Source: Arachis hypogaea (Eukaryota > Streptophyta > Magnoliopsida > Fabales > Fabaceae). Taken from it: a DNA stretch of 64,000 nt. Both the position numbers and the translations under genes were made by a program. Positions 37,153-49,259 of this stretch are shown here, in pieces. The stretch covers positions 25,052,890-25,116,889 of the forward strand of contig NC_092045.1 of assembly GCF_003086295.3 (NCBI RefSeq). The letters run 5' to 3'. How positions within the stretch are numbered: position 1 is the stretch's first letter; every line of letters starts with the position of its first letter. The notes beneath the pieces are model-generated. The model was given only the letters and a program-made list of their open reading frames with translations. It made no database searches and was not told the DNA's origin.

Positions 37153-38777
37153 TGATGGAGGAAAAATGTCGGTAAAGTTTTTCACAAAAATAAGCGCAGT
37201 GTAAGTATAGTTATAAACCGACAATTAAACCTCAATCAAATTTAAATTGTTTGTCACTTAAGCAAACCCAATAAAATTAACCGAAATATTTAAACCTCGG
37301 GTCGTCTCTCAAGGAATTGCATGGAAGTGTAGTTTATTATTGGTTATGAGATTGTATCTTTTTGGGTTTTTGAGTGTAATAAACAAGGAATGTAAATAAC
37401 AAGAAAATAAATTAGTAACTAAGAAAGCTCTTAGCAATGATTGATAATTAGAAGTTCTATCCTCATTATCATTGTCAATTGTGATGGCAAATGCGAGTTG
37501 CCTTCACTTAGTTAACCTCTGGCCAATGGAGGAAGGTCAAGTGTATACAATTAACTTGAGTTCACAAGTCCTAATCAACTCAAAGTGAGAGACTAGCTTT
37601 GGTGAAGTTCAAGCTAACCAGCAATCTTCAAGTGCCAATCAACAAATGAGTTTTGATAACTCAAGGGTCTTTAATTGATTAATCCAAGTTAAGAACATAA
37701 AAATCTAATTTAAAACCCAACTAAGAATTTTATCGAACACTTGGAAGGTATAAAATAAAAATATAGAAAACTAACAAGGAAAATAAATCTAAACAACCAA
37801 TTGTAAGCATCAATGACTAACAATTAAAGAGAGCAACAATAAACATAGAAAACACAAATTGCATTAGAAGAAATCAAATGTAACGATAGCTCATAAACAT
37901 GAAAATGGCAAAAAAGGAAAATAACAAGGGAGGAAGATGAACTAAAGTGCTTGAACAAATAAGAGTAAGAGAAAACTAAATTAAAGTAAAATTGAACTTG
38001 AACCTAAGGAGAAATTGAAAGAGAAACCCTTAAACCTAGAGAGATGAGAGTGCCTCTCCTCTAGAAGACTACATCTAAAACCTAAAATTATGTGAATGAA
38101 AGTGTTGAATGAATGATTCCCCCATTACGTAGCTTCTAATCTATGTTTTCGGGCTTGGAACTGGGCCAAAACCAGACCAGAAATCGCCCCCAGCATTTTT
38201 TGATATCTGCAGCACGTGATGCCTTGTCACGCGTATGCGTCGCTTGACAAAATCCTGGTCACGCGTACGCGTCACGTGTACGCGTCGCTTGTCTGCCGCA
38301 CCAGTCACGCCTATGCGTCATGCCATGCGTGCTCGTCACCTAACTGCGAGGCAACTATGGTAAATTACATATCATTTTGAAGCCCATATGTTAGCTTTTC
38401 AACTCAACTGGAACAGCCTCATTCAGACCTCTGTAGCTCAAGTTATGATCGATTTAGTACGAAGAGGTCAGGATTAATAGCTTAGCAATTCCTTCAATTT
38501 CTTGTATTCCTTCCACTTTTGCATGCTTCCTTTCCATCTTATAAGCCATTACTGCCCTATAAACTCTGAAAATACTTAACAAATATATCATGACATTGAA
38601 TGGTAATAAGAGAGGATTAAAATCATCAAATTTAAGGTCAAGGAAGCATGTTTTCAATCATAGCACAAAATTAGGAAGGAAAATATAAAACATGCAAATT
38701 CTAAGAATAAGTGTGAGAATAAGAGATAAAATCCACTCAACTCAGTACAAAATAAACCGTAAAATAGCGGTTTATCA
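37153..38777 (-). mobile_element. Athila-type solo LTR inside the copia remnant
   Basis: Starts TGATGGAGG and ends GCGGTTTATCA, flanked by perfect 5-bp duplications ATAGT (37148-37152 and 38778-38782). Removing it rejoins the copia RNase H region. The half towards 38777 is clearly related to the other Athila-type LTRs: 'CCTCGGGTCGTCTCTCAAGG' at about 37297, CGCG cluster at 38225-38340, CTGCCCTATAAA at about 38553 and CATTGAATGGTAATAA near 38595. No internal sequence remains. Confidence 0.85.
38225..38340. repeat. CGCG-motif cluster in the solo LTR at 37153
   Basis: ACGCGTATGCGT, ACGCGTACGCGT, ACGTGTACGCGT and ACGCCTATGCGT in about 110 bp. Several units carry TG or CA in place of CG. Confidence 0.8.
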
Positions 38778-39000
38778 ATAGTCGAAGTGCTATACATCTT
38801 GGTAAAAACTCTACTTTTCATTCTTGATCTAAACATATTGATGTGAGATATCATTAGATACATGATATTTTGGATGTTGAATTGTTAGAACTAGAAAAGG
38901 TTCACACTGATGAGAATGGTTCTGATATGATGTTTAAGGTATAACCAAGGTGGAAGTTTGAAGCTTGTTGTTTATTGCTGGATTGACAGTTACATCCATA

Positions 39001-40980
39001 TAATCGTGACGGGCAGATTTGGCTTGTTGGGCCACCATGGGGAGCTCTCGACCACTGGACATATTTTAGAGAGGAACTAAGTGAGAGAACATAAGATAAG
39101 AAAACAACACATTCAACTCAAAACCTTAAGGTGTCAAGTTAATAGATCTCTCATCTTATAAACTCCTCACTCTTTCTTGTTTTCTTCGATGCGGACTAAT
39201 TTCATGCACTCCTCACACTTGCAACATTAACAATCTTTTTCTTAAGTGTAAGCCTCTATATCGAGCATCAACTTCCCCTCTTTCTAGATCCTCCACCACA
39301 TTTGAGTATTCATTTATTACACCGCGAAACACGCCGCCCAAATCACCCATACTGGGAAGACTTTTGATGATTCACTTTGAATACTCCTTAAACCACCATA
39401 CCGATAAACCATTGGCTTTGATACCAAATGATAGGAATAAAAACACACAATTTTCTACTTGCAAGAATTAAAGGAGCAACAACACCACTCACAAATAAAT
39501 AGCAGCATCAATAACAGACTAATAGCAGTGAAAAATGCACAAAATGATAAGGAAAAAAAAAAGAATGAGGAATGAAAGGAATGAGAAAAGACACATAGCA
39601 AAAACATAGAAAGATAAATAAAGGATTTTTCTACTAGACCTCTAAGAAACCTATTGTTAGCAACCTAGATCATTGGAATAATTTTCCCTACTAGAACTTC
39701 AAAGAACGTATCTTTGACAATCTAGATCAAATGGCCAAAAATTGAAAGAACTAACACTAGGAATTACCTTAGGTTGGATCCTTCAAATTTCTTCATGCAA
39801 CAAGCAAAGTAAATCACGCATCTCACTTGATCACACAAAAAAAATATGCATAAAACTACTAAGAAATTTTATTCATAAAAAAATGTTCCATTTGTCTCAC
39901 AAAAAGTGTTTAAATAGACCCTAACAAATTAGCCTAAAAGTGGGTCAAATTTATCTAGATATGACTCTAAAATTAATCTATTAATTTAAATTAGATCTGA
40001 TTTAAAATTGGATTAGATCAAATTTGATTTAAACTTAAAATTCCTAAAAAATTACTACTAAGCAAATCAAAACCAAATCAAATCCTTGACAATTCTTAAC
40101 AACAAAGCAAACTGAAATAAAGACTACATAATTTTGAAATTAATGACAGATTTATGCCTTCTACTAAATTTAAAAAGTACCATTGGACTTTTTGCTATCA
40201 TGACTTAACCTAATAGGTCTTGTCCTTTCTCCCTTAATCAAAAGTTGATGGATTTTCTCATGTATGAGTGCTGCCAATTTTTTTAAAACTCTCCTTGAGA
40301 TTTTTTGGACGTGCTTTAGTGACAGAGACTTCTGAAAGTGTAAAATTTTTATTCTGTCCTTTTTCCTTAGGGTGTCCAGATTGTTCTCCCGAGCATGTAA
40401 TAGAAAAACCAGAAATAGAGACAAGAACACACCAAGATTCTTAACTTGAAAAACCTTCTCGATGTGAGAAATAAAACCACAAGTCACCAAGACCATAGAA
40501 ATAGATTCATTATGATCAAAATAAGGTATAAGAGAGTCATAAATCACTGCACAACAAGTGCATGCAACAAGTCTAACAACCCAAGTATCAAAGCTTACAA
40601 ACTAGAACCAAGAAGGTGAAAATACCACAAAATAGAGTTGCTGCTTCGTGGCTAATATCTCTAACTATAGACCTCATACTAAATATCTGAACAATGAAAA
40701 TGAAGAACTAGGTGTCTGCAACACACTGTCCAAATTTGAACTTGATCCAACGGATAACGAATCTGCAATGTGTAATTTACAGAGACAGCTTTTCTGTATG
40801 TACGAAAATGCTTTCTCTCTTCTCTTCTCTAGTGTTTGGTATTTTCTCTCAAAATGAGACCTCTCTCTTACAATTCTAACTCAACTTCAACCACTTCACT
40901 CTCAAGAAAGAGCAACAATGGGCTTTAATATATACTAATATTTGAGCTTTTTCTCCGCATAAAAAGAGAACCCAAAACCC
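39001..40980 (-). other. Possible Ty1/copia LTR and leader fragment; otherwise unassigned
   Basis: On the minus strand, TGGTATCAAAGCC (39414-39426) is close to a primer site for tRNA-iMet and directly follows a CA-ended sequence, so an LTR could begin at 39429 and run rightward towards about 40980. Neither a TG...CA partner end nor a second LTR was found. The open frames at 40170-40547 and 40648-40857 have no family motif. Low confidence. Confidence 0.35.
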
Positions 40981-41829
40981 AAACAAGGTTGTCAAACTCG
41001 TGAGTTTAAGTAAACTCGTGGAGCTAACCTAGACTTGATTGTAGACTTGCATTGTAAGATTTTACCTATTATAAATTTTTTTAAAAATTATATAATAGGT
41101 AAAATTAACAAGTTCAATCTCAAAACACATAATAAATTAAAATAGTAATGCTACAATTACAACAAATACTTTAAAATACATATTCAAATCCTTCACAAGT
41201 ATACATCTAGTTTAAAATAATCAACTAGTAATATGTAATTTACTAAATTTACGACTACAATAGATTTCAATGACATAAATCAACATCATTCTCCAAGAGA
41301 ACTAAAATAAATTCAACTTTTTCCCTTTTAAAAATTACAATTATGAAAAATGAACTAACAATGATCAGAATTCAAACATTCAAAGTTTATACCATCACAT
41401 AACAACAAAAAATTGAAGTCAGTAACAAGTAACAACTAAAAATTGCAGGAAGTCTGTAACAAATTCAAGTAATAATTATGAATTTTGTTTAAAAAACATA
41501 CCTGGATGCACGCAAAGAAGCGACACAGTTGTGCAGGCAGAGAAGCAGCACCATTCGTGCAGCAGTTCAGGTAGAGAAGTGGTGCAGTCGTGCAACAATA
41601 CAAGCAGAGAAGCGATGAACGATGACAATAAATCAGAGCAAATCAGCCAAGAGCAAGAGTAACCGATGGACATCTGGACATATGCGACCGTGTGCAACGG
41701 CAGAGGCAGACGATAGAGGCTCGACGGTAGCGTGGCAGATGGCAGAGGGTCAACCTGCATAAAACAGAACAAAGAGCGAGAGTGAGGAGAAGGCGAGACA
41801 TAGAACAGAGACTGAGATGTGAGGCTGTG

Positions 41830-43103
41830 TGAAGAACTGAAGATTGATGGTTTAGAAGTTATAATAAATTCTCGTTGCAAGTATAGTTTCTAAACCAAGC
41901 AATCAACCTTTCTTACAAACGTTTTGGTTGTGACAAGTAACAAACCCAATAAAATTTATAAACCGAAGTATTCAAACCTCGGGTCGTCTTCTCAAGGAAT
42001 TGCAGGGAAGTGTGTTTTACTATTGGTTAATGAAAATAGAGTTTTTGGGTTTTAAAAAGGTTTTGAACAAGAGAAATAAATTGCAGGAATTAATAAATTA
42101 ATAACTAATAAAACTCTTGGCAAGGTATGATAACTGGAAGTCCTATCCTAGTTATCCGTATCAATGATGATGAGAATTATACTGTTGCTCCCACTAAGTC
42201 AACCTCTAACTATGAAGGTCAGTTAAGTGGACAAATTAATTTAATACCTAAAGTCCTAGTCAACTCCTTAAGGAAAGACTAGAGTTATAGGAATCTAAAT
42301 TAATCAGCAAGAATAATAATTATCAATCACGATGAGTTTGATAACTCAAGAGTTACCAATTAATCAACCAAAGCCAATAGTAAATAATCTAAATTAAAAA
42401 TGAGGAAAGGCAATCATGAGTCTGAAATACCTCAAATTATATTTAAATAAAGATGTCAATTCCAACATGGACAAATTCATAAATCAAATTGGAAAGACAA
42501 ATAAAAAGGACATTGAACCTGTAATTGAAGAAGATGAAAAATATTCCTAAGTCCTTTAAGAGGAGTCCTAATCCTAAGAGAGAGGAGAGAACCTCTCTAA
42601 CTAAAAATTACATCTAAATCCTAAAAAGTGTGTATGAATCCAGTATTCAGTCTCCAATCTCCGTATGCTCATGAATGGATGGATTCCTCCATTTATAATC
42701 CTTCAATCTATGTTCTCTGGACTTGGATCTGGGCCAAAAGGGGCCCAGAAATCGCTGAGGACGACTTCTGCAAATTTTGCAGATCGCGCAAGTCACGCAT
42801 CCGCGCGGGTCATGCTGTCGCGTCATCTGGAGTTTAGCTCTTCCACGTGGTCGCTTCAGTCATGCGTTCGTGTCAGTTATGTTTCACATGCCACACGTTT
42901 GCGTCGTCCTTGCGCTCGCGTTGATGCTATTTTATGCAAAGCACGCATTTGCGTCGTCCATGCGGACACGTCGCTACCAGTTTCTCCAAAACTCCAATTT
43001 TGTACTTTCCTTCCATTTTTGTATGTTTTCTTTCCATCCTTTAAGTCATTCCTGCCCTATAAAACCTGAAAGTACTCAACACACAAATCATGACATCGAA
43101 TGG
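41830..43103 (-). repeat. 3' LTR of the outer element, part 1
   Basis: Closely similar to 59736-61009. CGCG cluster at 42790-42975. Ends in the AATGG target duplication of the inserted Tat element (43099-43103). The remaining part of the LTR is at 53700-53874. Confidence 0.95.
42790..42975. repeat. CGCG-motif cluster (decayed) in the 3' LTR
   Basis: Counterpart of 60690-60880. By eye about 23 of roughly 210 positions differ between the two copies, mostly CG to TG or CA, against about 31 of roughly 1240 in the rest of the LTR pair. Confidence 0.85.
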
Positions 43104-43640
43104 TGTTCATACCCTGGGTCAAGCTGTCCGACCCAGGATGTTCTACAGACAAAGCGACCGACCTCTTCAGGTCAGGACAACCCGACCTCTTCTCAAAGAT
43201 CTCGGCCAAGTCACAGGAAAGCCCAAACAAAGGGCCCAAATAGAGGAACACGTCCCAAATCCAAGGGCAGCCCAAGCCCATAGAGATAAAGGCGGTTCTC
43301 TTAAAGATGACATCACTTAAAGATAAAGATAAGATAAGATAACTAACTTATCTTATCCATAGAAGGTCACATCTCACCATTATAAATACATTGGAGCACC
43401 CAGGTATAACTCATACTCTGATTCTACTCAATACCTGCTCAATACCCTTGCTAACTTAAGCATCGGAGTCCCTTGCAGGTACCCCCACCCTCCGGGGACG
43501 AAGGATCAGCACCACCACCAAGTCCAACAAGTCGGACACACCAGTTCCAGCCACTGTGCACCTGTCGGACACGTCGGCTCCGACCAACATAGAAGATCTC
43601 ATCCGAGATCGACCTACAGTTTCAGGTAACCCTCGGAACA
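43104..43640 (+). repeat. 5' LTR of the Tat element, 537 bp
   Basis: TG...CA ends. A TATA-like TATAAATACA lies at 43381-43390, followed by CT-rich sequence, so transcription probably starts near 43410. Contains AAAGATAAAGATAAGATAAGATAA; the 3' LTR has one GATAA unit fewer. Confidence 0.95.
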
Positions 43641-43641
43641 T

Positions 43642-43659
43642 TGGCGCCGTTGCCGGGGA
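43642..43659 (+). other. Primer binding site, tRNA-Asp type
   Basis: TGGCGCCGTTGCCGGGGA, one base inside the 5' LTR end, complementary to the 3' end of plant tRNA-Asp. Confidence 0.92.
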
Positions 43660-43682
43660 ACCTGGAAGTCATCCCATTAACA

Positions 43683-44864
43683 TGGCAGATGACCATGACA
43701 ATGACCACGATTCAGGTTTGGAAGGCAGAACGCCACATAAAAACGCGGACACAATACTCAAAGCTACTCCAGAAACCCACGGAGACAAAAATTCATCAAA
43801 TCCAGGAGTAATAGAAACACTTCAAAATCGATTGGAGCAACTTGAGAAAGAAGCCCAACATCAACGTGAAAAAGAAGAAGATCTACGCCAGGAAATAATG
43901 CGCCGCCGAGAATTAGAAGATAAGCTTATATAAACTCGAAGCTGATCTCAAAACCAAAGCTACTCGACCATCCATGGAGGATAGTTCTCAGAAAGATCAA
44001 GATCCATTTACCAGAGAAATTATGAAAACCAAAATTCTGAAAGATTTCAAGCATCCGGATATGACTTTATATGATGGTACCTCCGACCCCAACCATCATC
44101 TCAGCAACTTCAGAAGTAGAATGTACCTCACCGATGCCTCAGATGCAGTTCGTTGCAAAGCCTTTCCAACAACTCTCACCAAGACAGCCATTAAATGGTT
44201 CGACAATCTACATCCAAAATCCATCTCGAGTTTTGATGACCTGGCCAAAAAATTCCTGGCTCGATTCTCCATACAAAAGGACAAAGCCAAACACGCACCC
44301 AGCTTACTCGGGATCAAGCAAGGAGACCGAGAAAGTCTTCGAAACTACATGGAGAGATTCAACAAAACATGCATGGACATACAAAATCTACCAACAGAAG
44401 CTGCCATCATGGGCCTCATAAATGGCCTGCGAGAAGGACCATTCAGCCAATCTATATCAAAAAGATACCCGACATCCCTAGATGAAGTACAAGAACGAGC
44501 ACAGAAGTACATTAACATGGAGGAAAATTCTCGACTTGGCGAAGCCTCAAGGTCCGGTTCTGCCTACCGAGACAAAGAATCCAAGAAAAAGGAAGACCGC
44601 TCCAGAGAGAAAATCAAGAAATATCACAACTACACCCTTCTTAGGGTATCCTTGGTAGACGTTTACAAAGAAGTCTGCCATACGGAAAAAATCCCTCCAG
44701 CTCGGCCACTTAAAGGCAAAAGAGGAGAGGGAAATTGGAATGAATACTGTGAATATCAAAGACTTCGAGGGCATTCCACCAACGAATGTTTCGACTTGAA
44801 AAACGTCATAGAAAAATTAGTACGAGAAGGAAAGTTAGATCGGTTTTTGGCTAAATCGGGATGA
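43683..44864 (+). pseudogene. Tat gag, one frameshift
   Basis: The first frame (43683-43933) starts MADDHDNDHDSG and ends in an acidic and basic coiled-coil-like stretch rich in Glu, Arg and Lys. An extra base near 43930 breaks the frame; the same protein resumes and includes the 43974-44864 frame. That part carries capsid motifs: MTLYDGTSDPNHHLSNFR, IKWFDNLHPKSISSFDDL, REGPFSQSISKRYPTSLDE. A short zinc-knuckle-like CEYQRLRGHSTNEC lies near residue 265 of the second frame. Gag packages the RNA; this copy cannot be made intact. Confidence 0.8.
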
Positions 44865-45009
44865 CGAACCAAGAAAAAGAAGAAGGGATGAGGATGTTGG
44901 ACGATCTGAACGATCACCTCGCACACCGGAAAGACACGTTCACGTAATACACGGCGGATTTGCTGGAGCAGGAATCTCCAAATCATCTCGCAAGCGACAC
45001 CTCAAAGAG

Positions 45010-45620
45010 GTGTACCACGTTGAAGGAAAAAAAGAAGCCCCAGACATCCCAGCAATCACGTTTACCAAGGAAGACGCATCCGGAATCATCTCAGGACATG
45101 ACAACCCCATGGTCATTACGATCATACTGGCAAACGCCAACCTTCACCGTACACTAATTGACCAGGGAAGCTCTGCCGACATCTTATTCAAAACTGCCTT
45201 CGACAAACTCGGTCTAGAAGAAAAAGAGCTAAGAGCGTACCCGAACAGCCTGTTCGGACTAGGAGATGCCCCAGTTCAACCGCTGGGATACGTATCGCTG
45301 CATACAACCTTCGGAAAAGGAGAACCGATCCAGAACACTCAAGATAGACTACATCGTGGTCGACGTAAGCTCAGCCTACAATGCCTTAATAGGTCGGACA
45401 ACGTTAAATCAACTCGGCGCAATAGTTTCAACTCCACATCTATGTATGAAATTCCCAACTGCGGAAGGGATATCTACAATAAAGGCAGATCAAAAGATGG
45501 CACGTCGCTGTTATAATGAAAGCCTAAACCTCCGAGGTGAAGGAAGAGAGTTCCACACAATCGAGCTCGATGGAGTTCAGAGGCGAGAAGAATTCCGACC
45601 ACGACCCGAAGGAGAAGTAT
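45010..45620 (+). pseudogene. Tat protease region, frameshifted
   Basis: The active-site-like LIDQGSSADILF sits at about 45155-45190. The usual retroviral-type motif has Thr or Ser after Asp; Gln is common at this place in plant Tat elements as I recall them. The frame changes near 45335, then continues with DYIVVDVSSAYNALIGR and LGAIVSTPHLCMKFPT, and ends at a stop at 45619-45621 (TAA where CAA would fit). Upstream, 44865-45009 is readable only across a stop after the gag frame. Confidence 0.75.
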
Positions 45621-45751
45621 AAAGAGTCCAGATTGGAGACACCTCGGATAAAACAACTAATATTGGCACGATCCTGAAAGGAGACACAAAGGAATCACTA
45701 ATACGGTTCCTACGAGATAATGTTGATCTCTTTGCATGGGAAGCTGCCGAC

Positions 45752-48700
45752 ATGCCAGGTATTGATCCCGAACTAATGAGCCACAAATTGGCAGTCTACC
45801 CGGGATCCCGGCTGGTACAACAAAGACGAAGAAAACTCGGATCAGAACGAGCTCAAGCTGTGGAAGAACAAGTACAGGTGCTACTAGAGGCTGGGTTCAT
45901 AAGGGAAGTCAAATACCCACTATGGCTAGCAAACGTCGTCTTGGTGGAAAAGTCAAATGGGAAGTGGCGAATGTGCACCGACTATACTGACCTCAACAAA
46001 GCCTGCCCAAAAGACCCTTACCCACTCCCAAGCATTGACGCTCTAGTAGATGCTTCATCAGGATATAAGTATCTCTCGTTCATGGACGCGTATTCAGGGT
46101 ACAACCAAATCCCCATGTATCCGCCAGATCAAGAAAAGACCTCGTTCCTAACGCCGAAAGCAAACTACTGTTACATCATGATGCCTTTCGGTCTCAAGAA
46201 TGCAAGAGCTACTTATCAAAGGCTAATGAATAAAGTTTTCTCAGATCACATCGGGAAAACCATGGAAGTTTATGTAGACAACATGTTGATAAAGACACAA
46301 AGCGAAGATACATTATTATCCGACCTGGCTCAAGTGTTTTACACTATCAGAAAACATGACATGCGGCTCAATCCCGCAAAATGCACCTTCGCAGTAGAAG
46401 CAGGCAAATTCTTTGGCTTCATGCTCACACAAAGGGGGATTGAAGTAAATCCAGACAAGTGTCAAGCCATACTCAACATGAAGAGCCCAACTTGTGTCAA
46501 AGAAGTACAACAACTCAACGGGAGGCTGGCCGCTCTATCCCGATTCTTAGCAGGAGCCGCGATAAGATCTCTCCCTTTCTATGCTACTTTAAGAAAGGGA
46601 AAACAGTTCGAATGGACGACGGAAGGTGAGCAAGCCTTCCAAGACTTCAAAGAGTTCTTAGGACGGCCACCTCTCCTATCTCAGCCACGAGAAGGAGAAC
46701 CGCTCATATTATATCTCGCAGTAGAGAGCCGGGCAATAGCCTCAGCACTAGTCAGAGAAGACGAACATGGGCAAAAACCCGTCTACTTCATTAGCAAAGC
46801 GCTACAAGGATCTGAGCTGAACTACCAGAAAATAGAAAAGTTTGCCTACGCTCTAATCCTCACATCACGACGTCTTTGCCCATATTTCCAAGCGCATACC
46901 GTTAAAGTTCGGACCAACCAACCCATAAAAGGGATATTGCAGAAAACAGATCTAGCAGGAAGAATCCTACAATGGGCAATCGAGTTTTCTGACTTCGACC
47001 TCCATTACGAGGCACAGACAGCCATCAAATCACAACACCTGGCCGACTTCATCGCAGAATTCACAGACACCCCGGAAATCCCCATAGAGTGGAACATATA
47101 CGTAGACGGATCCTCGAATAAAACAGGAAGCGATGCGGGTGTGATAATCAAAAGCAACCAAGGAACTCAACTTGAGCTCTCCCTTAAATTCGGATTCCCG
47201 GCCTCAAACAACCAGGCAGAATACGAAGCACTATTAGCCGGTTTGAAGCTGGCTAGGGAGGTTGGAGCTCGAAAACTCAACATCTACAGTGACCCACAAG
47301 TCATAACCTCACAAATAACAGGAAGCTACCAAGCCAAAGATCCGACCATGAAAAAATATTTGGATAAAACCAAAGAACAGCTCGGACAACTCGGGGAATA
47401 TAGAATTTACCACATACCTCGTGAGCAAAATGCCCGAGCTGACGCCCTTTCAAAATTAGCCAGCACCAAACCAGGGGGCAACAACAGAAGCCTCATCCAG
47501 GAGGTACTACAGAACCCGTCAATAGCGGAAGAAGAAAAAGTCCTAGCCATAATAGGTCGGGATCAAGGATGGATGACCCCCATAATAAATTACCTCAAAA
47601 CAGAAGCACTCCCTACAGATGAAAAGGAGGCAAAGAGGCTGAAAAGGGAGGCACAGTACTACACTATCATAAACAACACACTATACAAAAGAGGGATATC
47701 AACACCTTTACTAAAATGCGTACCGACTTCCAACACAAAGGAAGTCTTGGAGGAAGTACACAGTGGCATTTGTGGTAATCATCTCGGAGCGCAAGCTCTC
47801 ACCAAAAAGATACTACGGGCGGGATTCTATTGGCCAACTCTACAAAAGGAGGCTACAGAATTTGTGAGGACATGCCCACCATGCCACAAGCATGCCAACT
47901 TTCATATTTCCCCACCAGAAAAACTCATCAGCGTGACCTCACCCTGGCCATTTGCGAAATGGGGACTCGACCTTCTCGGACCCTTCCTACAAGGATCGGG
48001 ACAAGTAAAATTCCTCATAGTAGGAGTAGACTATTTCACAAAATGGATCGAGGCAGAACCCCTAGCCAATGCCACCGCTCAAAGAAGTCGAAAATTCCTA
48101 TATAGAAACATTATTACGAGGTTCGGAATACCATACTCCATCACCCCGGACAACGGTACCCAATTTACAGATGCAGGCTTCAGAAAACTGGTGGCCGACT
48201 TGAACATAAAATACCAGTTCACCTCCGTTGAACATCCCCAAGCCAATAGACAAGCCGAAGCGGCCAACAAAGTCATATTGGCTGGAGTAAAGCGGAGGCT
48301 ACAAGAAGCAAAGGGAGCTTGGGCCGAGGAACTTCTACAAGTCCTATAGGCGTATCGAACAACCCCCCATTCTACTACAAACGAATCACCGTTCCGACTA
48401 GCATACGGAACGGAGGCAATGATTCCAATAGAAATTGAGGAAGAATCTCCCCGAGTAGTCCACTACAATGAACGAGTAAACTCCCAACTTCAGAGAGAAG
48501 AGCTCGACTTGTTACCCGAAATCCAAGAAAGAGCTCGGATCAGGGAAGAAGCTCTAAAACACCGAATGGCTTCCAAATATAATAAAAAGGTAGTGCCGAG
48601 AAGTTTTGCAGAAAATGATCTCATCCTAATTCGGAATGACATTGGAACAATTCGACCCGGAGAAGGGAAGCTGGCAGCGAACTGGAAAGGACCCTATCGA

Positions 48701-48805
48701 GTCATAGAAGTACTTGGGAAGGGCTACTACAGACTGTCCGAGTTTGATGGACGAGAGCTTCCCCGATCATGGCACGCCTGCAACCTACGAAGGTACTACA
48801 GTTAG
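45752..48805 (+). pseudogene. Tat pol: RT, two RNase H domains, integrase
   Basis: An 865-codon frame (45752-48349) covers RT (about residues 40-260), a first degenerate RNase H (about 325-445), a second, archaeal-type RNase H starting IYVDGSSNKTGSDAGVII (about 450-570), and integrase with an H..H..C..C finger (HSGICGNHLG, CPPCHKH) and DDE core (GLDLLGPF, PDNGTQF, QAEAANK). The RT active site reads YVDN at 46271-46282 instead of YVDD, so the second metal-binding Asp is lost. An in-frame TAG at 48347-48349, where TGG is expected before AYRTTPHSTT, separates the integrase C-terminus, which continues to 48805 and ends RRYYS. Both changes are G-to-A type. Minimal damage otherwise. Confidence 0.9.
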
Positions 48806-49259
48806 AAAAGGTAAAAGGTCTCACTAAATGGATGCACTCTTTTTCCTGAAAAGGTTTTTTAATGAGGCACCAGGTCGAGACCTAGACCAGAAAAATCCCA
48901 CATGTATATATTCGCATTTTCCTTTAAATAAAATATATCTTAGATATTCTACAAGAGTCCAAGACGCATTAATCTGAAGTATTCATCGTCCGATTATAAA
49001 GCAACAGGTCGGCAGAAAGTGAAAAACAAATTCACTGCCCGACCACGATAAAGATAATCGTCCGATAAAGGTGAAAACGCGATTCACCCAAAGGACGATC
49101 TAAAGATGCCAACCATTTTCTAAAAATTGGCAAAGATGAACACAGAATAATGTAAGAAGTTATCAAAAGCAATCCAAAAAAAAGAGAACCTGACGAGGTC
49201 TTACGGATAGCTAAAATAATAACTTAAAGACTGGCCGACGTGCGGAAGTCGGACCAAGT
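48806..49259. other. Post-pol spacer of the Tat element
   Basis: Non-coding. Contains repeated words around GGTCG, AAGTCGG and CGTCCGAT (48985-49090), suggesting older, decayed tandem units. No ORF. Confidence 0.5.

Larger units (their letters stand above)
35790..39000 (+). pseudogene. Ty1/copia pol remnant (RT and RNase H), interrupted
   Basis: Decayed but readable in pieces: EAMEGDDNKKWFDLMQDKI at about 35840, a KARLVAKGYRQK-like segment at about 36020, DIKTDFLHGDFKDEIYMEQP at about 36160, the RT active site YVDDMLIV at 36411-36434, FAMKDLGPAKDFVGIRI at about 36490, YTDLNMTGD in RNase H at about 36920, and TTKAEFIIVSK at about 37045. The C-terminal piece (AIHLGKNSTFHS then HIDVRYH and a KVHTDEN segment) resumes after 38783. 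Stops and frame changes are many, and a few core segments are shortened. A solo LTR (37153-38777) separates the two pieces; the join also needs a small indel to restore frame. Neither end nor LTR of this copia element is identified with confidence. Confidence 0.8.

Noticed and set aside
40170..40547. 125-codon minus-strand frame
   Set aside because: No recognisable motif, AT-rich, inside a possible LTR fragment.
42628..43320. Plus-strand frames up to 168 codons, repeated at 60534-61012
   Set aside because: They lie in LTR sequence, run over LTR boundaries and contain the CGCG cluster.
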